Notes under the pieces: model-generated | Seen by the model: the letters and a program-made list of their open reading frames with translations, nothing else | What the model was told of the DNA's origin: nothing | The model's database searches: none | Made by a program: the position numbers and the translations under genes | NCBI GenBank assembly: GCA_018857735.1 | Contig: JABMCL010002815.1 | Coordinates: forward strand, 615,001-679,000 | Source: Alviniconcha marisindica | Taxonomy: Eukaryota; Mollusca; Gastropoda; Provannidae | Length of the DNA stretch: 64,000 bases | Direction of reading: 5' to 3' | In this document: piece after piece, positions 31,220 through 36,375 of the stretch | How positions within the stretch are numbered: position 1 is the first letter of the stretch | Layout: every line of letters starts with the position of its first letter

Positions 31220-33025
31220 TGAGTGTGTGTGAATGTGTGTGAATGCTCTAGGTGGGGAAGGGAGCTGGGTGTTCGCTACTACAGCTCGGGCAGTAGCACG
31301 GACAGCCACGTACCTGACCAGTTACAGTGATTCTCTGACCAGAACCACCACCACCACCACCACCTTAGGTACGTCACACCAGATTGACAAATGTCTGGCG
31401 TGATCACTGCAAAGAATAGCTGGCTGCATGACCTGTTTACACGTGTGTCCCCAGGAACGGCGCCAGCAAGAGCGGCATCCTGGCGGCCATGTGTCTGATT
31501 CTGGAGCGGCTGGAGCTGGACCTGGAGGTGGACGTCTACCAGGCCGTCAAGCAGATCCGCATCAACCGCCCGCAGTTCATCGAAAACTTTGTCAGTTGCA
31601 CGGATGCGTCTCGTTGCCATCTCTGCCTTTAGATTTTCTGTGTTCTGTGTTCTTTTTGTTCTTTTTTCCCCTTCTGTAGATTTTAATAACAGATGGGGGG
31701 GGGGGGGGGGGGGGGGATCCTGACTCTGCAGGCCAGTTAATTGAGAATGGTTGCTCGTCAGGCCTTGTTGGGATGTCATAAAATATATGTGCCTGCGATG
31801 TGATTCACAGTGTTCCCTAAAGACAGTAAAGGCGGTGGGGGAGGGTAGGGGGGATGTGCATAAACAGGCCTGTGTTACTTAGTAGCGTAACATTTCTTCG
31901 CTCTTGTTTGTTTGTCTTCCTTCAGTGTGATAACGGGGCTACAGTTGGTTCCCTAAAGCTGGTAAAAGGGTGGGGAGAGATGCATAGACACAGGCCTGTG
32001 TTACTTACTAGCATAACATTTCTTCGCCCTGTGTTTGTCTTCCTTGTGTGTGATAATGGGGCTACGGTTGGTTCCCTAAAGCTGGTAAAAGGGTGGGGAG
32101 AGATGCATAGACACAGGCCTGTGTTACTTAGTAGCATAACATTTCTTCGCCCTGTGTTTGTCTTCCTTCAGTGTGATAATGGGGCTATGGTTGGTTCCCT
32201 AAAGCTGGTAAAAAAGGGGTGGGGAGAGAGATGCATAAACAGACCTGTTTAACTTCGTAGCATAGCATTTCTTCACTCTGTGTTTGTCTGTCTTTATCTT
32301 CAATGTGATAATGGGGCTATGGTTGGTTCCCTAAAGCTGGTAAAAGGGTGGGGAGAGATGCATAAACAGACCTGTGTAACTTTGTAGCATAGCATTTCTT
32401 CACTCTGTGTTTGTCTTTCCCTTCAGTGTGATAATGGGGCTATGGTTGGTTCCCTAAAGCTGGTACAAAAAGGGGTGGGGAGAGATACATAAACAGACCT
32501 GTGTAACTTTGTAGCATAGCATTTCTTCACTCTGTGTTTGTCTGTCTTTATCTTCAGCGTGATAACGGGGCTATGGTTGGTTCCCTAAAGCTGGAACTTA
32601 GTAGCGTGGCATTTCTTTGGGGAGGGGTGGTGGGGGTACGCATACCCAGGCCTATGGAACTTAGTAGCGTGACATTTCTTTGGGGAGGGGTGGTAGGGGT
32701 ACGCATACCCAGGCCTATGGAACTTAGTAGAATGACATTTCTTTGGGGAGGGGTGGTGGGGGTACGCATAACCAGGCCCATGGAACTTAGTAGCGTGACA
32801 TTTCTTTGGGGAGGGGTGGTGGGGGTATGCATAACCAGGCCTACTTAGTAGCGCTACATTTCTTTGCTCTGTGCTTGTTTGGTAACTCCGATTCTATATC
32901 TTGACTTTGTGCTTGTTGCCACTGTTTGCCTGCCAGCATTACACAGTCTGTTTCTCATCTTTTGACAGGAGCAGTACCAGTTCTTGTACCAGATGGTTCT
33001 AGAGTACCTGGACAGTCAAGAATGA
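1882..33025 (+). CDS. receptor-type protein tyrosine phosphatase with EGF-like repeats and a kringle domain (complete, 26 exons)
   Basis: Joined exons: 1882-1963, 5304-5444, 6018-6269, 6923-7060, 7539-7673, 9263-9406, 10229-10366, 14389-14526, 15042-15144, 17283-17398, 18327-18502, 19954-20041, 20690-20766, 20919-20955, 22479-22576, 23331-23450, 24287-24435, 25430-25565, 26321-26467, 27357-27456, 28087-28160, 28837-28971, 29606-29740, 30379-30530, 31455-31590, 32969-33025. They sum to 3204 nt, 1067 residues plus TGA, with all phases consistent and GT-AG borders throughout. Layout: signal peptide 1-25, EGF-like 29-72, kringle 78-158, five EGF-like repeats 160-387, transmembrane helix 401-423, D1 phosphatase about 514-760 (catalytic C710, P-loop R716, general acid D678), D2 about 810-1060. 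By homology it dephosphorylates phosphotyrosine at the cytoplasmic face of the plasma membrane; the ligand is unknown. The kringle is not part of any classical RPTP class I know. D1 is probably active, D2 probably not. Codon 3 (1888) is an alternative start in good Kozak context. Confidence 0.9.
1964..5303 (+). other. RPTP intron 1
   Basis: 3.3 kb, AT-rich, phase 1. It holds an ACACAT/CA-rich stretch (about 3525-3702) ending in a pure (CA)n at 3662-3700. I see no coding exon or recognisable mobile element in the rest. Confidence 0.7.
3525..3702. repeat. CA-rich microsatellite in intron 1
   Basis: Interrupted CA/TACACA repeats end in an uninterrupted (CA)n of about 38 bp at 3662-3700. The minus-strand open frames here are low-complexity Cys-Val translations of the repeat. 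Confidence 0.9.
5304..5444 (+). CDS. RPTP exon 2: EGF-like repeat 1
   Basis: 47 codons, phase 1-1, with acceptor TTTTCAG and donor CGTAAGT. It encodes residues 28-74 with eight cysteines spaced as in MEGF/laminin-type EGF repeats ([10 protein letters not shown], then CRC, then CPAGC). It is a symmetrical exon of the type that can be shuffled. Confidence 0.92.
5445..6017 (+). other. RPTP intron 2
   Basis: 573 bp with an AT-rich stretch near 5545-5580 and a G-rich run near 5850. No gene or repeat family recognised. Confidence 0.7.
6018..6269 (+). CDS. RPTP exon 3: kringle domain
   Basis: 84 codons, phase 1-1, residues 75-158. The six cysteines (C78, C100, C120, C135, C153, C158) span 81 residues like a kringle. 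Diagnostic motifs are [14 protein letters not shown] (family YRGTxSxTxSGxxC), NFCRNP (NYCRNP), APWC (PWC) and YEECALKKC (WEYCxIxxC). The acidic pair after NPD that builds the lysine-binding site in plasminogen kringles is absent (NPKLRGG), so lysine binding is not expected. N143-Q-T is a possible glycosylation site. The C2-C3 spacing is shorter and C4-C5 longer than canonical, so it is divergent. The whole domain is in one exon, whereas vertebrate kringles are commonly split in two. Confidence 0.88.
6270..6922 (+). other. RPTP intron 3
   Basis: 653 bp with no repeat family or coding exon recognised. The minus-strand open frame across it is a shadow of the kringle exon plus intron. Confidence 0.7.
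6923..7060 (+). CDS. RPTP exon 4: EGF-like repeat 2
   Basis: 46 codons, phase 1-1, residues 159-204. Eight cysteines (C160 onward: [27 protein letters not shown]). Acceptor TTTTTCAG and donor GTCAGC, the weaker donor type used several times in this gene. Confidence 0.92.
7075..7538 (+). repeat. imperfect tandem repeat filling intron 4
   Basis: Degenerate units built on TGACCTGACACTGACAGTTG and TTGTACATGACCTG recur down to the exon 5 acceptor. Spacing is irregular (about 30-65 bp). Confidence 0.75.
7539..7673 (+). CDS. RPTP exon 5: EGF-like repeat 3
   Basis: 45 codons, phase 1-1, residues 205-249. Eight cysteines ([28 protein letters not shown]). Acceptor CTGTGCAG and donor CGTAAGT. Confidence 0.92.
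7740..7985 (+). repeat. tandem repeat in intron 5 (first array)
   Basis: Five to six imperfect units of about 45 bp built on GAGGTTTGAACCCAGAGACA and CAGCCCAGCTTTGTGGGTA. Noncoding. Confidence 0.75.
8339..9050 (+). repeat. 38-bp minisatellite in intron 5 (about 18 copies)
   Basis: The unit is about 38 bp and contains GACAGCAGTAACATGGGGAG and GACTGGGGTCATGTTGT, head to tail. The minus-strand open frames here are artefacts of the repeat. Confidence 0.92.
9263..9406 (+). CDS. RPTP exon 6: EGF-like repeat 4
   Basis: 48 codons, phase 1-1, residues 250-297. Eight cysteines ([30 protein letters not shown]). Donor CTGGTCAGT. The last ~40 bases of this exon and its donor reappear three times in the intron that follows. 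Confidence 0.92.
9420..10110 (+). repeat. compound TG microsatellite with three partial copies of exon 6 end
   Basis: Long (TG)n blocks with CTTGATT interruptions alternate with segments near 9505-9550, 9822-9869 and 9954-10004. Each segment repeats the 3' end of exon 6 (GCTGCTGGGTA, then AGTG.AAAACTGGTCAGTA) and the first pyrimidine-rich intron bases. They are truncated duplicates carrying a donor but no upstream acceptor or first half of the EGF repeat. Confidence 0.88.
10229..10366 (+). CDS. RPTP exon 7: EGF-like repeat 5
   Basis: 46 codons, phase 1-1, residues 298-343. Eight cysteines ([28 protein letters not shown]). Acceptor TTGTCCAG and donor CGTAAGT. Confidence 0.92.
10483..13952. 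mobile_element. 3.4-kb insertion bounded by inverted repeats in intron 7
   Basis: The left end carries ACTTTTTAGCTT (near 10483) then GTATATGAGCCTGTGCC and AAAAGGTGCT. The right end carries the reverse complement (AGCACCTTTTGGCACATGCT near 13886 to AAGCTAAAAAGT near 13950), with about 20 extra bases inside the right arm. Inside are TTTCGATCGAAA palindromes, a perfect 9-bp-stem hairpin at 11415-11444 and several copies of CATCCGACAGAT (11277, 13385, 13717, with variants). Short open frames at 11522-11752 and 12513-12713 match no family I know. No transposase motif or clear target duplication was seen. I read it as a non-autonomous or unknown DNA transposon. Confidence 0.55.
12301..12340. repeat. 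(AT)n microsatellite
   Basis: About 20 TA dinucleotides inside the intron 7 insertion. Confidence 0.95.
14075..14352 (+). mobile_element. dispersed repeat family C, copy 1
   Basis: The segment from GATAAATCAGATGGAAT, through AATACCAGTATGTC, to GTTGACAGGACGTTAAAAT is closely similar to 41250-41545. A shorter reverse-oriented match lies at about 47065-47125. The GACGTTAAAA end resembles molluscan SINE tails. It ends 40 bp before the exon 8 acceptor. Confidence 0.6.
14389..14526 (+). CDS. RPTP exon 8: EGF-like repeat 6
   Basis: 46 codons, phase 1-1, residues 344-389. Eight cysteines ([28 protein letters not shown]) and an overlapping NNST glycosylation sequon. Donor CTGGTGAGT. This is the last extracellular repeat. 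Confidence 0.92.
14508..14870 (+). repeat. two-copy tandem duplication including the end of exon 8
   Basis: The end of exon 8 with its donor (GTGACGACTGCCGCACTG then GTGAGT) recurs at 14690-14712 as GTGACAACTGCTGCATTG then GTGAGT. It is followed by the same downstream blocks (TTTCAGGCATTGTGATA, CTGGAGAGAATGAGTG). Unit length is about 180 bp; divergence is moderate. Confidence 0.8.
15042..15144 (+). CDS. RPTP exon 9: stalk and transmembrane helix
   Basis: Phase 1-2, residues 390-424. A short polar stalk ([10 protein letters not shown]) leads into a ~23-residue hydrophobic helix (residues 401-423), then CYR and the basic stop-transfer run that continues in exon 10. Donor CAGGTAGGG. Confidence 0.9.
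15306..17224. mobile_element. outer hAT-like element in intron 9
   Basis: The left end CAGGGTTCGCATGG and right end TGTACGAACCCTG are an inverted pair of the hAT CAGGG type. Inside the left end GTCTTTGAAGGTCTTTGAAAG and inside the right end TTTGTGAACAGTTTGTGAA look like subterminal repeats. I see no convincing 8-bp target duplication. It carries a second element inserted within it. Confidence 0.5.
15459..16967. mobile_element. inner hAT-like element, CAGGGTATGACAATAA termini
   Basis: Perfect 16-bp terminal inverted repeats (CAGGGTATGACAATAA) bound 1.5 kb. Both subterminal regions are dense in TTGCCC/CTGCCC and their complement GGGCAAG/GGGCAGG, the arrangement expected of hAT transposase-binding subterminal repeats. 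The flanks GTTGATC (left) and GTTTATC (right) could be a slightly decayed target duplication. No transposase is encoded, so it is non-autonomous. A CA microsatellite lies at 15646-15691. Confidence 0.65.
17283..17398 (+). CDS. RPTP exon 10: juxtamembrane basic segment
   Basis: Phase 2-1, residues 424-462. It begins with RRRRNKQ directly after the membrane helix, a standard cytoplasmic anchor, and continues with a polar linker ([17 protein letters not shown]). Acceptor CGTTCCAG and donor TTGGTGAGC. Confidence 0.88.
17399..18326 (+). other. RPTP intron 10, with a two-copy duplication
   Basis: 928 bp. About 17765-18015 holds two ~125-bp tandem copies sharing GTGTTCC.AAACATGC, TTTTCTTGTCTTTCA and ATACATTTATA-like blocks. 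No coding exon recognised besides its borders. Confidence 0.65.
18327..18502 (+). CDS. RPTP exon 11: linker to D1
   Basis: Phase 1-0, residues 463-521. It encodes an acidic, charged linker ([11 protein letters not shown]), then EPIYVNVNG and the segment [13 protein letters not shown]...FRKEFE, the usual helical lead-in to an RPTP D1 domain. Acceptor TTTTTGACAG and donor GAGGTAAGG. Confidence 0.9.
18720..19745 (+). repeat. 53-bp minisatellite with 408-bp higher-order repeat, intron 11
   Basis: The basic unit is about 53 bp (GACCAGTAGTTAACTGTTTT, GCTGTTGTTGCAAATTAAAT, CATTGATAGATGA). A block of variant units starting CACTGACGAGAGCAG at 18901 recurs at 19309 in the same order, a 408-bp higher-order duplication. 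Roughly 20 units in total. Confidence 0.93.
19954..20041 (+). CDS. RPTP exon 12: D1, pTyr-recognition loop
   Basis: Phase 0-1, residues 522-551. It carries [12 protein letters not shown], the KNRY loop whose tyrosine sets phosphotyrosine depth in classical PTPs. Acceptor TGACAG and donor TTGTAAGT. Confidence 0.93.
20240..20617 (+). mobile_element. dispersed hAT-like family B, copy 1
   Basis: It begins GGTTCACGTTAACCAGG and contains GCAAAATCAGCAG-type, GTCAGACATACCGGCTG, TTTGACCA and GGTGTTTGCTA blocks, ending near GTCTAGGACAATCACTG. Matching blocks in the same order occur at 31008-31415, and in reverse at 62484 to about 61570. Confidence 0.6.
20690..20766 (+). CDS. RPTP exon 13: D1, DYVNASF motif
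   Basis: Phase 1-0, residues 551-576. Continues the KNRY loop into DHSRVVL and DYVNASFMD, matching the classical DYINANY motif. Donor GATGTAAGT. Confidence 0.93.
20919..20955 (+). CDS. RPTP exon 14: D1 microexon
   Basis: Only 37 bp, phase 0-1, residues 577-589. It encodes [12 protein letters not shown], the counterpart of GYxxPxxYIATQ. Acceptor TCTTTCAG and donor GGGTAAGTG. Confidence 0.92.
21140..21735 (+). repeat. ~60-bp minisatellite in intron 14
   Basis: About nine imperfect units of GAGCTATTTTCAAGGTCAGC, GATGTAAACTGTGAAAGTTC and TCACACCAGTTTTACTGA. Noncoding. Confidence 0.85.
21736..22478 (+). other. rest of RPTP intron 14
   Basis: AT-rich sequence with a short TG run right at the exon 15 acceptor (22449-22474), so the acceptor's pyrimidine tract is a TG repeat. 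No other element recognised. Confidence 0.6.
22479..22576 (+). CDS. RPTP exon 15: D1, DFWRMVW motif
   Basis: Phase 1-0, residues 589-621. Encodes [17 protein letters not shown] and [14 protein letters not shown], classical PTP motifs. Acceptor GTGACAG lies directly after a TG microsatellite; donor AAGGTCAGG. Confidence 0.93.
22577..23330 (+). other. RPTP intron 15
   Basis: 754 bp. The stretch near 23070-23240 (CCAGTGCAGCAAGGGAC, then TTGCACACATTAGCATCT) resembles in reverse 6690-6800 of intron 3 (CTGCACTGGGGAATCAAACC), hinting at a dispersed repeat in both introns. No coding exon. Confidence 0.5.
23331..23450 (+). CDS. RPTP exon 16: D1, E-loop region
   Basis: 40 codons, phase 0-0, residues 622-661. 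Encodes [11 protein letters not shown] and the strand [20 protein letters not shown]. Acceptor CTTGCAG and donor AAGGTGGGC. Confidence 0.93.
23530..24115. repeat. TG microsatellites in intron 16
   Basis: Three TG-rich blocks (23530-23620, 23700-23790, 23985-24115), the last with TCAG interruptions. Two ~150-bp blocks sharing AGTTTGCATACTTTTTAC-type sequence suggest an old duplication. Confidence 0.8.
24287..24435 (+). CDS. RPTP exon 17: D1, WPD-loop and catalytic cysteine
   Basis: Phase 0-2, residues 662-711. It carries [15 protein letters not shown], where the WPD-loop proline is serine (W676-S677-D678, general acid kept), and ends in ILCHC with catalytic C710. The intron splits the P-loop codon for S711. 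The donor CAGGTCTGT is unusual and is copied many times downstream. Confidence 0.93.
24436..25030 (+). repeat. 25/30-bp minisatellite seeded on the exon 17 donor
   Basis: About 22 head-to-tail units of GCAGGTCTGTACT and CTGTTGCATCAG begin at the splice junction itself. Around eleven keep an exact CAGGTCTG. The plus-strand frame of exon 17 remains open through the array to 25126, which is a property of the repeat and not evidence for a separate gene. Confidence 0.93.
25137..25370. repeat. simple repeats at the end of intron 17
   Basis: (TCTG)n at 25150-25171, a poly-C run of about 33 at 25209-25242, and a 24-bp duplicate GCTGTGAACATACATATTC at 25255 and 25337. Confidence 0.9.
25430..25565 (+). 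CDS. RPTP exon 18: D1, P-loop remainder and Q-loop
   Basis: Phase 2-0, residues 711-756. It completes [13 protein letters not shown] (P-loop R716) and ends with [13 protein letters not shown], containing the Q-loop glutamine. Acceptor GTTTGACAG and donor TGTGTAGGT. Confidence 0.93.
25620..26000. repeat. GT/GATGAT simple repeats in intron 18
   Basis: GTGG(G) repeats, GATGATGATGTGTGTGGGT repeats at 25738-25826, and a (TG)n block at 25949-25995. All the open frames here are low complexity. Confidence 0.9.
26150..26295 (+). mobile_element. SINE family D fragment (3' part)
   Basis: GCACTGTAAGTACCTCACTT, CAGTGGATATT, GTGAGTCTGCTCGAGAGC and TATATAAAAG match, in order, the 3' part of the minus-strand SINE at 61737-62198. 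It ends 25 bp before the exon 19 acceptor. Confidence 0.75.
26321..26467 (+). CDS. RPTP exon 19: end of D1 and linker
   Basis: 49 codons, phase 0-0, residues 757-805. Encodes [19 protein letters not shown], the final D1 helix, then the linker [16 protein letters not shown] toward D2. Donor GACGTAAGT. Confidence 0.92.
26468..27356 (+). other. RPTP intron 19
   Basis: 889 bp. A short tandem repeat of GTTCCTGTGC.GCT and TTTGACATGTTGCT lies at about 27226-27325 just before the exon 20 acceptor. No other structure recognised. Confidence 0.6.
27357..27456 (+). CDS. RPTP exon 20: start of D2
   Basis: Phase 0-1, residues 806-839. Encodes [20 protein letters not shown] then FKNVLP. The D2 equivalent of KNRY is KNRF, so the pTyr-stacking tyrosine is lost. 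Acceptor TGTGCAG and donor CAGGTCAGT. Confidence 0.9.
27457..28086 (+). other. RPTP intron 20
   Basis: 630 bp with no repeat family, RNA gene or coding exon recognised. Confidence 0.6.
28087..28160 (+). CDS. RPTP exon 21: D2, DYINA motif
   Basis: Phase 1-0, residues 839-863. Encodes [24 protein letters not shown], a good match to the D2 DYINA segment. Donor TCTGTAAGT. Confidence 0.9.
28195..28790. repeat. (TG)n/(GA)n compound microsatellite filling intron 21
   Basis: About 600 bp of alternating GT and GA runs, ending in a long (GT)n at 28690-28756. Long His-Thr/Ser frames on the minus strand are pure repeat translations. Confidence 0.97.
28837..28971 (+). CDS. RPTP exon 22: D2, DFWRMLYD
   Basis: 45 codons, phase 0-0, residues 864-908. 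Encodes [19 protein letters not shown] then [20 protein letters not shown], the canonical D2 motif of RPTPs. Acceptor TTTCAG and donor AAAGTAAGA. Confidence 0.93.
28972..29605 (+). other. RPTP intron 22
   Basis: 634 bp containing A-rich and CA-rich stretches near 29230-29390 and a short C-rich run near 29078. No element recognised. Confidence 0.6.
29606..29740 (+). CDS. RPTP exon 23: D2, YWPEE segment
   Basis: 45 codons, phase 0-0, residues 909-953. Encodes [20 protein letters not shown] and [14 protein letters not shown]. Acceptor GTTTCAG and donor AGGGTCAGT. Confidence 0.92.
29985..30370 (+). repeat. ~65-bp imperfect minisatellite in intron 23
   Basis: Units contain GATTTTGTCATTTTCAGG, TTCAGACTTTACTG and ATAGTTCAGACTCTACTG. 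Several units carry TTTTCAG preceded by T-rich sequence and so resemble 3' splice sites upstream of the real one at 30378. Confidence 0.8.
30379..30530 (+). CDS. RPTP exon 24: D2, WPD and cysteine
   Basis: Phase 0-2, residues 954-1004. Encodes [13 protein letters not shown] (WPD retained in D2) and ends GPVTIHC with C1003. The intron again splits the P-loop just after the cysteine, mirroring the D1 intron position. Donor CATGTGAGT. Confidence 0.93.
31008..31415 (+). mobile_element. dispersed hAT-like family B, copy 2
   Basis: It starts CAGGTTTTGCATTAACC and shares with 20240-20617 the blocks GCAAAATCAGCAGTC, AGACATACTGGCTG, TTTGACC, GGGTGTTCGCTA and GTGATCACTGCAAAGA. A TG microsatellite (31153-31240) has expanded inside it. 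Confidence 0.6.
31455..31590 (+). CDS. RPTP exon 25: D2, degenerate P-loop
   Basis: Phase 2-0, residues 1004-1049. Completes HCMNGASKSG: the invariant arginine is lysine (K1009). It ends [12 protein letters not shown], where the Q-loop glutamine is glutamate. Both point to a catalytically dead D2. Donor TTTGTCAGT. Confidence 0.92.
31693..31716 (+). repeat. poly-G run
   Basis: About 22 consecutive G, one of more than ten long G or C runs in this window. Confidence 0.95.
31840..32860 (+). repeat. two-tier tandem array in intron 25
   Basis: Six or seven units of about 120-145 bp (GTGATAATGGGGCTATGGTT, CCCTAAAGCTGGTAAAAGGG, CATAACATTTCTTCGCCCTG) pass into about four 63-bp units (GGAACTTAGTAGCGTGACAT, TTCTTTGGGGAGGGGTGG, TACGCATACCCAGGCC) that share AACTTAGTAGCGTGACATTTC with the longer unit. 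Confidence 0.9.
32969..33025 (+). CDS. RPTP exon 26: final helix and stop
   Basis: 19 codons including TGA at 33023-33025, residues 1050-1067. Encodes [18 protein letters not shown], the last D2 helix. Acceptor TTTGACAG. Confidence 0.93.
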   Translation, partial: EQYQFLYQMVLEYLDSQE

Positions 33026-34714
33026 AACCAGTGATTTTAGACGGTCAGGGGAAAGCAAGAGACTTCTAGAACTCGGCTTACAGGAGTGGAGCAATCTCCC
33101 AGACAATGGCTTCACGGAATTCGTCTTCAGCGACTTGTGAGCGAAGGGAGAGGAGGCGTGCTGTGCTATACATGTGTTCAAACTGCTACATGGAAGGGGG
33201 AAAAAAGAAGAGATTCAGTCCTCGGTGTTTTGGAGGAAGAAAACCACGTGATTTTTTTTCTTTCTTCTGGATTGAATGGGTGCTCTGTGGTTTTCATCCA
33301 GCGTTTTTGATCGACCTTTGCGTGCACTTGGTAGTGTGACAGACACAACGTATCTACCTTGCGCTTGGACGTCGGGCAAGTGGGTGATCAACTTGCTGAT
33401 TGGTTGTCCCCCCCCCCACCCCCACCCCCAAGGCAAGGTTCTCCATGGGGGCTTCAGCACGAGGCTGATGTTGCCTCAAGACGGGCTGAGCCTGGATCAA
33501 AGATGGAACAAAAGTGGCTCAGCTGCAGAGGTTTCATTTTCTGGATGCATGTGAAAAAATGTGGCACCTTGCGTTGAAGTAGACCCGTGCTGCATGGCTT
33601 GCAGAGGAGGAGGGGGGTGGGGGGCTGACCATGTTGAGCGTTGCAGCATCAAAGCACTTGCACGGATTTTAAGAATTCTTTTATTTTTTATCCTCGGCTG
33701 GTGAGATCCAACATCTCTTTTCAGTCCTGACCCAACGTCAAACCACATGCGTCTTCACCCTGCTTTTGGTAGTCATCTGGTTGTTGGATTTTTTTCTCCA
33801 CAGGAAGTCCCGTTAACCCTTTCACTCCCAAGCTGGTCTGTAGCGGACTCCTTTTCCCTGCCAGTGTTGTTGATCATTTTTATGCAGCACTATTCTCCAC
33901 CCTCAAGCAGACTCATTGCGCTCATGTCGCATGTGACTCTGAATCGGCTGCATTTGATCAGACACATTGAGTGCGATGAAATTCCATGGTTGTTGTAAAG
34001 TTATTATCCGAATTTCAGAAACATTTGATCAGACCAGTCGCCCTGATATAACCGTACCGGTTGACGGGGCGTAAAACACCGACTTACTTATTTGATCAGA
34101 CTAGTTAGTTTTTTTTACAGCGTGCTTTGAATATCCACGGAAGTGGTGTGCTTCCAGTGCCGAGTCTCTTCCTTTCAGCTGCGTGGCCTGCGTGCTGGGC
34201 CATGACTGAAGGCGCTTACCTTACCCTAGGCCCTGTTGTGGCTCAGAGTGCAGGGGCTAGTGTTTAATGTTCTTCTTTTCCCGCACAAGAGAGAAATGGT
34301 TGATCTTCCCTGTTAACCCCCTTCACTGCCCCGGGCTGCATGTTAAAATTTCTGGGCTGAAAATGACTGTAAAACGTGTGTTTTCTGGTCCTGTAACAGA
34401 TCGACTTTCTGCGTGTTCTGATGAAAATTGTTTTGTGTGCTAATGTGTAAAAGAAAACCCAAAAGCCTTAAAGGGTGTAAAATTTCACACTTTTTTATAA
34501 CATCTTTATTTTTAATTTATTTTTAAGTGACTTCATGGCAGTGAAAGGGTTAATGTGACTGCAGTGGAACCTCTCTTTTAGGACCAATGGAAATCCAGCT
34601 AAAGTGGGAGGGGCAGCCGATGGTGAGGGACTCATTTGCATAAGTGCAGGAAGGGAAGAGTGGAGAAAATGTCTTGAAAAAAGGTTGGTCCAAGTCAGGG
34701 GGCTTCATTTCCAT
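33026..34714 (+). other. probable RPTP 3' UTR, first part, with repeat insertions
   Basis: No coding exon is recognised. It holds a C-rich run near 33408-33430 and a minus-oriented SINE family D copy in two pieces (about 33870-33970 and 34105-34290). Between the pieces lies a segment (33972-34035) that recurs at 36300-36362. A SINE-type tail, TTGACGGGGCGTAAAACACC, lies at 34060-34080. Confidence 0.5.
33870..34290 (-). mobile_element. SINE family D copy, interrupted
   Basis: Read on the minus strand, CAGTGCTGGAAG.ACACCACTT-like sequence with GTGGATATTCAAAGCACGCT (34162-34120) and the tail block with TGAGTCTGCTTGAGGGTGG (33919-33899) match the full copy at 61737-62198. About 130 bp of unrelated sequence separates them. 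Confidence 0.6.
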
Positions 34715-35700
34715 GGGTTTACAACATGTACATGGGCTTGGAACATGTCCATGGGCTTAAACATGTACATGGGCTTGGAACATGTTCATGGACTTAAACA
34801 TGTACATGGGCTTGGAACATGTCCGTGGGCTTAAACATGTACATGGGCTTGGAACATGTCCATGGGTTTACAACATGTACATGGGCTTGGAACATGTCCA
34901 TGGACTTAGAACATGTACATGGGCTTGGAACATGTCCATGGGCTTACAACATGTACATGGGCTTGGAACATGTCCATGGACTTAAACATGTACATGGGCT
35001 TGGAACATGTCCATGGGTTAAACATGTACATGGGCTTGGAACATGTCCATGGCTTAAACATGTCATGGGCTTGGAACATGTCCATGGGTTTACAACATGT
35101 ACATGGGCTTGGAACATGTCCATGGACTTAGAACATGTACATGGGCTTGGAACATGTCCATGGGTTTACAACATGTACATGGGCTTGGAACATGTCCATG
35201 GACACATGTACATGGCTTGGAACATGTCCATGGGACATGTCATGGGCTTGGAACATGTCCATGGGCTTAAACATCTACATGGGCTTGGAATATGTCCATG
35301 GACTTAAACATGTACATGGGCTTGGAGCATGTCCATAGACTTAAACATGTACATGGGCTTGGAACATGTCCATGGGTTTGGAACATGTCCATGGACTTAC
35401 AACATGTACATGGGCTTGGAACATGTCCATGGGCTTAAACACGTACACAGGCTTGGAACATGTCCATGGGCTTAAACAGTTCCATGGGCTTACAACATGT
35501 ACATGGGCTTGAACAGTTACATGGGCTCACAACATGTATGTAGGCTTAAACAGTTACATGGGCTTACAACATGTCCTTGGGCTTAAACAGTTACGTGGGC
35601 TCACAGTCACAACGTGTCTATGGGCTTAAACAGTTACATGGGCTCACGACATGTCCGTGGGCTTAAACAGTTACACAGGCTTGTAACATTTTCATGGACT
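34715..35700 (+). repeat. ~36-bp minisatellite rich in ACATGT and CCATGG palindromes
   Basis: About 27 units of AACATGTACATGGGCTTGG and AACATGTCCATGGGCTTA continue into variants with AAACAGTTACATGGGCT toward 35700. All three frames remain open over long stretches because the repeat has few stops. It is noncoding by appearance. Confidence 0.93.
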
Positions 35701-35919
35701 TAGAACTGCCTGAAGGGATTTTCTTTTTTTTTCTTTTTCAAAAAGAGTGATCTTGAAATGGGGGGGTGGAATCTCGACAGTGGGTCCACAGTATTACTTA
35801 AAGGTCCGCTAAAGGTCCCTTTGAACTGGTTGATGGTGCAGTCTGTGACTGTTATGATGTGGCAGTGGAGGGAAATTGAGGGGGTGGGGGTAGGGGGGTA
35901 TGACTGGGAAAGAGGCAGA

Positions 35920-36215
35920 GAGTTACCCAGTAATGTTGATCGTCTGTACCCAAATTCTGCTCCGTATCTTGTCATGCTGGCACGTACAGCTCTTTTGACT
36001 GGATTTTGCTGGCAGAGACAAGGATCGGGGGGGGGGGGGGGATACTGTTTTAAGAAAAAAAGAACGACTGGGAAAGAGGCATTGAGTTACCCAGTAACGT
36101 TGACCTGCTGTTCCTGAATTCTTCTTGATGTTTTGTCTCGCTGGCGTGTTTGTCTCCTTCAAGTAGATTTGCTGGCAGAGACAGGGATCCCTGGAGGTGG
36201 ATGGGAAGGGTGGGG
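35920..36215 (+). repeat. two-copy ~150-bp duplication
   Basis: GACTGGGAAAGAGGCA, GAGTTACCCAGTAA, and GCTGGCAGAGACA.GGATC recur in the same order at 35901-36027 and 36066-36190, with a poly-G run between them. Confidence 0.8.
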
Positions 36216-36235
36216 TGGGGATGGGGGGGTACTGT

Positions 36236-36375
36236 TTACATTCCATGGTTGTTACGAAGTTATTCTCAGAGTTTCAGCAACATTTGATCGGGCACAGAAT
36301 GTGATGAAATTCCATGGTTGTTGTAAAGTTATTACCAGAATTTCAGAAACATTTGATCAGACACAGAATGGTCTA
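36236..36375 (+). repeat. two-copy ~65-bp duplication, also present at 33972
   Basis: ATTCCATGGTTGTT...AAGTTATT.., TTTCAG.AACATTTGATC and the following bases occur at 36239 and 36309, and once more at 33979-34033. This suggests a dispersed short repeat. Confidence 0.7.
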
